A stretch of DNA of 25,000 nt from Paulinella micropora. Taxonomy: Eukaryota > Cercozoa > Imbricatea > Euglyphida > Paulinellidae. The notes beneath the pieces are model-generated. The model was not told the origin of the DNA. It made no database searches and saw nothing but the letters and a program-made list of their open reading frames with translations. The stretch covers positions 1 through 25,000 of the forward strand of contig WBZZ01006858.1 of assembly GCA_019918135.1 (NCBI GenBank), given 5' to 3'. Positions 20,487-25,000 of the stretch are shown piece by piece. How positions within the stretch are numbered: position 1 is the first letter of the stretch; each line of letters starts with the position of its first letter. A program made the position numbers and the translations under genes.

Positions 20487-20962
20487 GGTTTCTTGCACGT
20501 AGAGATCCTCCACTTTGATCGCTGTCATTTCGCACTTGCAGCAGCCCTGGTAGCCCAGCTGCTTATGGCAGAGCAGCTGCACTTGCGCGATGTAGTCGGC
20601 GGCAGTAAACAAGAGATTGTACGCCCCACCTAAGTTGCAGGTCTTCCAGGAGAGGGATCAGCCACTTCTTCAATACTTTTGGCTTGGGGGGCTCTGGAAT
20701 GATGTCGGTGAAAATTTGAAAGCGTGGATCCGAACGCAAGAAAAATGGAAGATTCATTACTTCCAAATTGAATGTTACGAACTGCACGGAGTAGGCGGTG
20801 TTAGTTAGCCTGAATTCGAAGCATGGCACGCCATTAAAAAAAAAACCCCAACGTCAAGACGTCAGGTCGCCGTACGAACTCTCTCCACGCTGGACTGTCC
20901 TTTACCTCGAGCGTAACGTGCGGCGGACCTTTGGTAGGAACAAACTCTCGCATCTGCGCACA
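20487..20962 (-). pseudogene. Tnp2-like transposase fragment, copy 2
   Basis: Duplicate of 14330-14805. The homopolymer is A10C4 rather than A9C5 (20836-20849), so the same frame change persists. Confidence 0.6.
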
Positions 20963-20974
20963 CCACCACACAGA

Positions 20975-21295
20975 TTGCGATTCGCACACATAGTTGCGAT
21001 GCGCAGACATATTTGCAAATACTTGCGAATCGCAAAAATGATTGCGAATCGCAAAGATAGTTGCGAATCGCAAGATGATGACTGCGCAGACATACAGTAA
21101 CTATAGCGAATCGTAAAAATAATTGCGAATTTTCGATCGCAAAAATAATTGCGAATCGCAAAGATAATTGCGAATCGCAAGATAATGACTGCGCAGACAT
21201 ACTATAGCGAATCGCAAAAAATAATTTCGAATCGCAAAAATAATTGCGAATCGCAAAGATAATTGCGAATCGCAAAGATAATTGCGAATCGCAAG
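20975..21295. repeat. TTGCGAATCGCAA palindrome array, copy 2
   Basis: Duplicate of 14818-15138 with one substitution (21040, A to G) in a spacer. Confidence 0.95.
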
Positions 21296-21337
21296 ATGAT
21301 GACTGAAGGAACACCAGACCTGGGTGGGACAAAACAG

Positions 21338-21747
21338 CAGCCAGAGACGCTTCCACGTCAAAGTGACGTAGGATGTACTGATTCACATTTTCGGGTTCGA
21401 CTGAGCAATGCGTTTTCGACATGCAGTGCACCTCCGCGGAGGTCGTCCAATCCAAGGCCAGCAGCCTGGTGCATTTGTACGGACAGATGAAGTATTTCTT
21501 GGCTACATGTCCTGTCGATCTACGCATTCGCTTGTCATGCGACTCCCAGGACTGCAGGACCGGAGCTGGGGACCCGCCATCCATGGCAGCAAGGTTGATG
21601 TCAACCACTGCCCGCATCAAGTGACGAGATGCATGATGAAGCGCTGCTACCTCCGTCAGCATGTCCAACACTGCACCACGGGTCAGCTTTCCTTTGAGAA
21701 TCCCATGATCAAATATCCATTCACCGCACTGTGATGCGAAAACGTAC
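21338..21747 (-). pseudogene. N-terminal part of the Tnp2-like transposase
   Basis: Open minus-strand frame from an acceptor-like acactttag at about 21748: YVFASQCGEWIFDHGILKG, VLDMLTEVAALHHASRHL, then KKYFICPYKCTRLL and EVHCMSKTHC, a CxxxC...HCxxxxHC metal-binding pattern like the region before the catalytic domain of Tnp2/KDZ transposases, then QYILRHFDVEASLAAVLSHP. The sequence LSHPG followed by gtctgg at 15162 (minus-strand numbering in copy 1; 21319 in copy 2) could be a splice donor, placing the palindrome array in an intron-like position ahead of the catalytic fragment. The frame is also open through the array itself. Assignment rests on order and spacing, not on a close match. Confidence 0.42.
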
Positions 21748-21875
21748 CTAAAGTGTAAAGAATAACAGAAAAAAGAAACATGTGGTTCTGTTGTGGCCGG
21801 TACGAAACAACCAGATGTTTGCCAATTGCAAAATAAGATGTAATTCGAAAATGACTTTGTACTTCGAAACAATAA

Positions 21876-21927
21876 TTGCGAATCGCAAAATATATTTGGA
21901 TTCGCAAACGTGTCTTGCGAATCACAA
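21876..21927. repeat. Right-end subterminal TTGCGAATCGCAA palindromes
   Basis: Exact copy at 21876-21888, half-site ttcgcaaa at about 21900, and variant TTGCGAATCACAA at 21915-21927. They mirror the palindrome near the CACTA end. Confidence 0.85.
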
Positions 21928-21967
21928 TATAGCCGTTCACGGTAGGCTGTTCAGATGCCGGCTGCCG

Positions 21968-21980
21968 GTTACCGGGTAAC
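21968..21980. repeat. GTTACCGGGTAAC palindrome
   Basis: Six-base arms around one central base, the same geometry as TTGCGAATCGCAA but different sequence. Single copy, just outside the CACTA element. Confidence 0.5.
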
Positions 21981-22145
21981 AACACTTCTCAGTCTACAAT
22001 TACTATTCAATAATTGAAATCATTAACAAATATATATTAATAATCTTTTTTGCGCAGTCACTCCTTTTAATAAAACTTGTCACTCATAGGCATAAGTGTA
22101 TAACAGTAATTTATATAATTACGGATGAGTGTATAGTTATTAATG

Positions 22146-22366
22146 CTACTTCTTCTTCTTTCTTCTTCCTTCTTTTCCTTCTTTTTCTTTCTTCCTCCTT
22201 CCTTCTTCTTCTTTCTCTTCCTCCTTCCTCTTCCTCCTCCTCCTCCTCCTTTTCTTCTTCTTCTTCTTCTTCTTCTTCTTCTTCTTCTTCTTCTTCTTCT
22301 TCTTCTTCTTCTTCTTCGTCTTCTTCTTCTTCTTCTTGAAAGACTTCTTCTTCTTCTTCTTGAAAG

Positions 22367-22397
<31 letters not shown>

Positions 22398-22636
22398 CTT
22401 CTTCTTCTTCTTCTTCTTCTTCTTCTTCTTCTTTCTTCTTTCTTCTTTCTTCTTTCTTCTTTCTTCTTTCTTCTTTCTTCTTTCTTCTTTCTTTCTTCTT
22501 CTTTCTTCTTCTTTCTTCTTCTTCTTTCTTCTTTCTTCTTTCTTCTTTCTTCTTTCTTCTTTCTTCTTTCTTCTTTCTTCTTTCTTCTTAAAGAGAAAAG
22601 AAAAGAGAAAAGAAAAGAGAAAAGAGAAAAGAAAAC
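22146..22636. repeat. (CTT)n/(CTTT)n pyrimidine microsatellite followed by a purine tract
   Basis: About 440 bp of almost pure pyrimidine (CTT, then TTTCTTC units) interrupted twice by gaaagact, switching at about 22589 to a ~45-bp purine tract (agagaaaagaaaag). Long frames here are low-complexity artefacts. The switch forms an inverted junction, and the tract could form triplex DNA. Confidence 0.97.
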
Positions 22637-22646
22637 CTAAACGACG

Positions 22647-22829
22647 ATGAACGGGACATACGTATACTTCAGACTCATCTCGACGGCGAACGAGACTCTC
22701 TCTCTCTCTCCTCCCCCCCCCCCCCCCCCCCCGGACCAACCGGAAGGGCGGGACCGCGCCTCCTCTCAGTCAAGTACGAAGGACGAGTTCATGAAATATC
22801 TGGAGGCGGGCGGGTATGACGACTTTTGA
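22647..22829 (+). CDS. Small ORF or terminal exon ending in YLEAGGYDDF
   Basis: The frame passes through (CT)n and a C-run (22695-22732, giving a proline stretch) and ends with SSTKDEFMKYLEAGGYDDF, stop 22827-22829. AATAAA lies about 20 bp downstream (22850-22855). The last 17-19 residues look like a real C-terminus. A tctcag at about 22764-22769 could be the acceptor of a last exon, in which case the upstream part is not coding. No family recognised. Confidence 0.3.
   Translation: MNGTYVYFRLISTANETLSLSPPPPPPPPDQPEGRDRASSQSSTKDEFMKYLEAGGYDDF
22695..22732. repeat. (CT)n and C-run
   Basis: ctctctctctctctcctcc followed by about 20 C. Confidence 0.95.
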
Positions 22830-22849
22830 GACCCTGCCAATCATCATGC

Positions 22850-22855
22850 AATAAA
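22850..22855 (+). terminator. Candidate polyadenylation signal
   Basis: AATAAA 20 bp after the stop of the small ORF at 22829. Confidence 0.35.
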
Positions 22856-22969
22856 GGGTTGTACATTTCTTAGACACTTTCTACGACCACTTCGCTCTGA
22901 GCCGATATATATTACCACCACGAAAAGTCCACCGAGGACGAACTAAAACAAAACAAAAACCTAGACTGG

Positions 22970-23450
22970 CAAAGCGCCCGTTCATTCCAACAAATGGACG
23001 GGGCTGTTAGCCGGTTGTCATCCGCATCAAGCTGACAACCGGCTAGTAGCCCCAGGATCAGGAGGATCCTCGCGAGAAGTGAGGATGTTGGGAAGTTCCC
23101 TTCGGTTTCGCGGACCATCAAGCGGACTTCTTCTAGCTCCGATAGCCTCTGTCCCATCAAGGGGATCCGTACGCGTGGCGCGTTAGTGGGGGTACGTTAA
23201 CAGATCTTACCGGCCCAAGGTAAGATTTGCTGAGACACCCGACGTCCTAGCTCCGATTAGCCTCTGTCCCATCTAGGGGATCCGTGGCGCGTTAGTGGTG
23301 GCACGTTAACAGATCTTGCCGGCCCAAGGTAAGATTTGTTAAAGCGCCCGACGGCAAGTATGTCGTTCATCAGACCACGGCGGATGGACGATGCTGCTGG
23401 CGGGTTGTTGTCCACAACGCTAATAACCTGCTAACAACGCCGGGACGAGT
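22970..23450. repeat. GC-rich hairpins and 114-bp tandem repeat
   Basis: A hairpin ggggctgttagccggttgtca/tgacaaccggctagtagcccc lies at about 22999-23054. A diverged unit (agctccgat.agcctctgtcccatc...ggggatccgt...gttaacagatctt.ccggcccaaggtaagattt) starts at 23135 and 23249 (114-bp period) and itself holds an atcttacc/ggtaagat hairpin. A second, diverged hairpin like the first (gcgggttgttgtcc/taacctgctaacaacgcc) follows at about 23390-23440. Both hairpin regions follow aagcgcccg. No coding sequence is evident. Confidence 0.75.
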
Positions 23451-23784
23451 GGAAGCCAGACAGAAGAGGGTTACTTCTCATAATTGCATGACAAGAGTCA
23501 TCAGGGGGGGAAGGTGTAAGAGCAAAATTCAAAATTCAAATTTGAAATTCAACTAAAAACAAGTCAAATTCGAGTTCAAAAGTCGCACAGAATCCAAAAT
23601 CAAAATTATTCGGAGTAACGCCAACAGTTAAATTTCTCTCCTTCAATCGTCCATACGATCCCAAGAAGGAGGAGAAGCCATCAACCTCGAGCCAAACCTC
23701 GACAGCCTCCATATTCCTACCGCTCACATTTATCTCTCTACTCCTAATAAATGAGGGTTATCGGATAAACCGGGGACGGGAGAT
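23451..23784. other. No recognised gene
   Basis: Contains a short palindromic aattc-rich stretch (caaaattcaaaattcaaatttgaaattc, about 23523-23551) and otherwise unremarkable sequence. Confidence 0.4.
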
Positions 23785-24035
23785 TGTAGGCGCAGATAGG
23801 TAAATATGTGCTACTTTAATATACCCCTGTGTCAGTCCAGACACAATAAGAGGGAGTTAATATTAATCTTGAACCCTCTTAACCGAGTAACGATAATATT
23901 ACTAGAAGTGACCGTTACACTTTTTAGACAGGAATATATTATAGTTAGGCCGGACCACGAGAATTGGCTGGTGTTTGCCTTGGTTGTTTTTGGCTCCGCT
24001 AGTCTCCCACATTTTCCACCCGATGATCTTTGCCG
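23785..24035 (+). repeat. Dispersed LTR-like repeat, copy B
   Basis: Diverged copy of 12449-12745: tgtaggcgcagataggtaaatatg, tatacccctgtg, cgagtaacgataatatta, atagttaggccggac, and tggctccgctagtctcccacattttcc. Confidence 0.6.
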
Positions 24036-24504
24036 CTCATTTATATAAGAACAGAAACTGGGTTGACAGGATATAATGCAAGCTAACATGCAAGCTAAGT
24101 CTAAAGGTTTTGAAAATTGATGGAAGTAGCATGAAAATGAAAGATTCTAATGTATTTTAACTATTTTAAACAAAAAAAGTTTTTTAAAAAAATTGAATTT
24201 CTAGCAGTTACAACTGTTTTTCGACCGTTAGCATATCTTGGGTAGATAGTGGTTTTGGCTCGCCTGAGCTTGGTTTTTCTTTGTTTTTATGTTGTCTTAC
24301 ATCAAAATCAACATAATTATATTTAATTTAGTACTATCAACTTGCCACCGAATGTCTGGAGGGAGTCTTTTTGTATATATCTCTTGATCATAGTATTATT
24401 AATGTAGTCATCGTCTAAGTCACCTCACTGAGTGACCCTCTCACCGTGCCGGTGCTACTGACTGGCATTCCGGGCCATTCACTTGAGACTCGCAGGCTCG
24501 GTTG
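24036..24504. other. No recognised gene
   Basis: AT-rich, then a segment with short inverted pieces (cactgagtgaccctctcaccgtgccgg). Nothing supported. Confidence 0.4.
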
Positions 24505-25000
24505 TAGGCCCGCGGGCGCATATAGGTAAATATGCGACCTTTTCTTATACCCCTATACACAGTGATGTATAGAAGAGCTATATCTCGTCACACTAAGATT
24601 TAGTTATATTAATATTACTAGCGACATGAGTCAAGTTCAAGAGGGAACAAAAAAATAGTTTTTAGTTTTTGTGTCAGATTTTCATTTTTGTGTCAGTTTT
24701 TCATTTTTGTGTCAGTTTTTCATTTTTGTGACTCACTGGCAAAAATTCAAATTTTCCAATATAACGGTAACATTTCGCGAAAGTTTACGATATTTTGCGG
24801 ACGAATATAGCAGTTAATCACGTTTGAAAAATTCAAATTTCCAAGCAAAATTAAAATTCCAACCAAAATTAACTTGAATTCCAACCAAAATCAAAAAAAA
24901 AAAAAATTTCCCCCTCTTGAATGTCGCGAGTAATATCCGTCACGGCACGTTTTTATTTATATCAGTAGTACTTTTGAGCCGGTTGAAAACGATAATATTA
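24505..25000 (+). repeat. Dispersed LTR-like repeat, copy C, split by an insertion
   Basis: Matches copy A from ggcgcatataggtaaatatgcgacc through cccctatacacagtgatgtatag.agagctatatct. The match then breaks and resumes at cgtttttat...ctttgagccggttgaaaacgataat, running off the right edge. The interval holds the foldback element below. Confidence 0.65.
24612..24936. mobile_element. Foldback/MITE-like element nested in copy C
   Basis: Inverted ends atattactagcgacat (24612-24627) and atgtcgcgagtaatat (24921-24936), followed inward by ttcaagaggg (24636-24645) and cccctcttga. The left arm has an 8-bp extra gagtcaag. The interior holds about 3.5 copies of a 19-bp repeat (catttttgtgtcagttttt, 24666-24731) and the third copy of the GCGGACG core (24765-24815). 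Confidence 0.7.

Larger units (their letters stand above)
15181..21337 (+). repeat. Tandem segmental duplication, copy 2 (6,157 bp)
   Basis: Direct repeat of 9025-15180. All features of copy 1 recur at +6156 (before the G-run) or +6157 (after it). The junction at 15180/15181 joins the CACTA element to the middle of the helicase gene. Confidence 0.97.
20224..21950. mobile_element. CACTA (En/Spm-like) element, most complete copy
   Basis: Runs from the CACTACGGGGACAATCGC end (20224) with its first palindrome at 20251, across the transposase C-part, the palindrome array, the transposase N-part, and palindromes at 21876-21888 and 21915-21927. The left tattttgcgaatcgcaatcatt and the right end, read on the minus strand (tattttgcgattcgcaattatt), match in inverted orientation, so both ends carry the same subterminal motif. 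The very right tip is degraded. About 1.7 kb; non-autonomous. Confidence 0.55.

Noticed and set aside
21385..21400. gggttcgact as a tRNA B-box
   Set aside because: No A-box or cloverleaf around it, and it lies in the transposase-like frame.
22143..22739. Long Leu/Phe-, Ser/Phe- and Lys/Glu-rich frames through the CTT tract
   Set aside because: Produced by the trinucleotide and tetranucleotide microsatellite on both strands; no non-repetitive protein sequence.

Overview
The window looks like nuclear DNA of a eukaryote, probably an aquatic protist or simple animal; the species cannot be told. Reasons: copia-type and CACTA/Tnp2-type transposon relics, foldback MITE-like elements, long CTT/TA/CT microsatellites, intron-like splice signals and AATAAA sites, and no bacterial-style operons. 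Nearly every recognisable gene is broken, so this is a transposon- and virus-rich, decaying region.

Layout. (1) 1-4239 is AT-rich and virus-like: a tail-fibre-like gene on the minus strand (running off the left edge, with several frameshifts and stops), a divergent AT-rich promoter gap, a charged protein, and a Polinton/PLV-type rve integrase broken by frameshifts. This is best read as part of an endogenous Polinton-like or giant-virus-like element. (2) 4240-8050 is mostly non-coding. It holds a possible spliced minus-strand gene and several foldback elements, including a putative 1.9-kb element with CCACATTTGTGG palindromes at both ends. (3) 8050-10005 is a minus-strand SF2 helicase resembling herpesvirus origin-binding proteins (Herpes_ori_bp family), with one in-frame TGA and one homopolymer frameshift. 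It is abutted at its 5' side by (4) a copia RT/RNase H relic on the plus strand, 10005-10958. (5) 10959-15180 holds an LTR-like tract, a CCACAAATGTGG foldback element, a dispersed repeat, and a degenerate CACTA element with Tnp2-like transposase fragments and an array of TTGCGAATCGCAA palindromes.

The largest structural feature is a head-to-tail duplication. 9025-15180 is repeated as 15181-21337 (6,156 and 6,157 bp). I found only six differences, so identity is about 99.9%. The left breakpoint lies inside the helicase gene and the right one inside the CACTA element. The second helicase copy is therefore truncated, and the N-terminal part of the transposase occurs once only, at 21338-21747.

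21950-25000 contains a huge pyrimidine/purine microsatellite, a small exon-like ORF with an AATAAA, GC-rich hairpin and tandem repeats, and two more copies of the dispersed repeat seen at 12449 (one split by a nested foldback element).

The most interesting theme is a recurring architecture. At least three unrelated transposon-like families each carry their own 8-14 nt palindrome (CCACAAATGTGG, CCAATTGG, TTGCGAATCGCAA), repeated about every 19-20 bp near their ends. The TTGCGAATCGCAA family flanks its own transposase remnant. Its half-site also resembles the core of herpesvirus origin-binding boxes, and a related helicase gene lies nearby.
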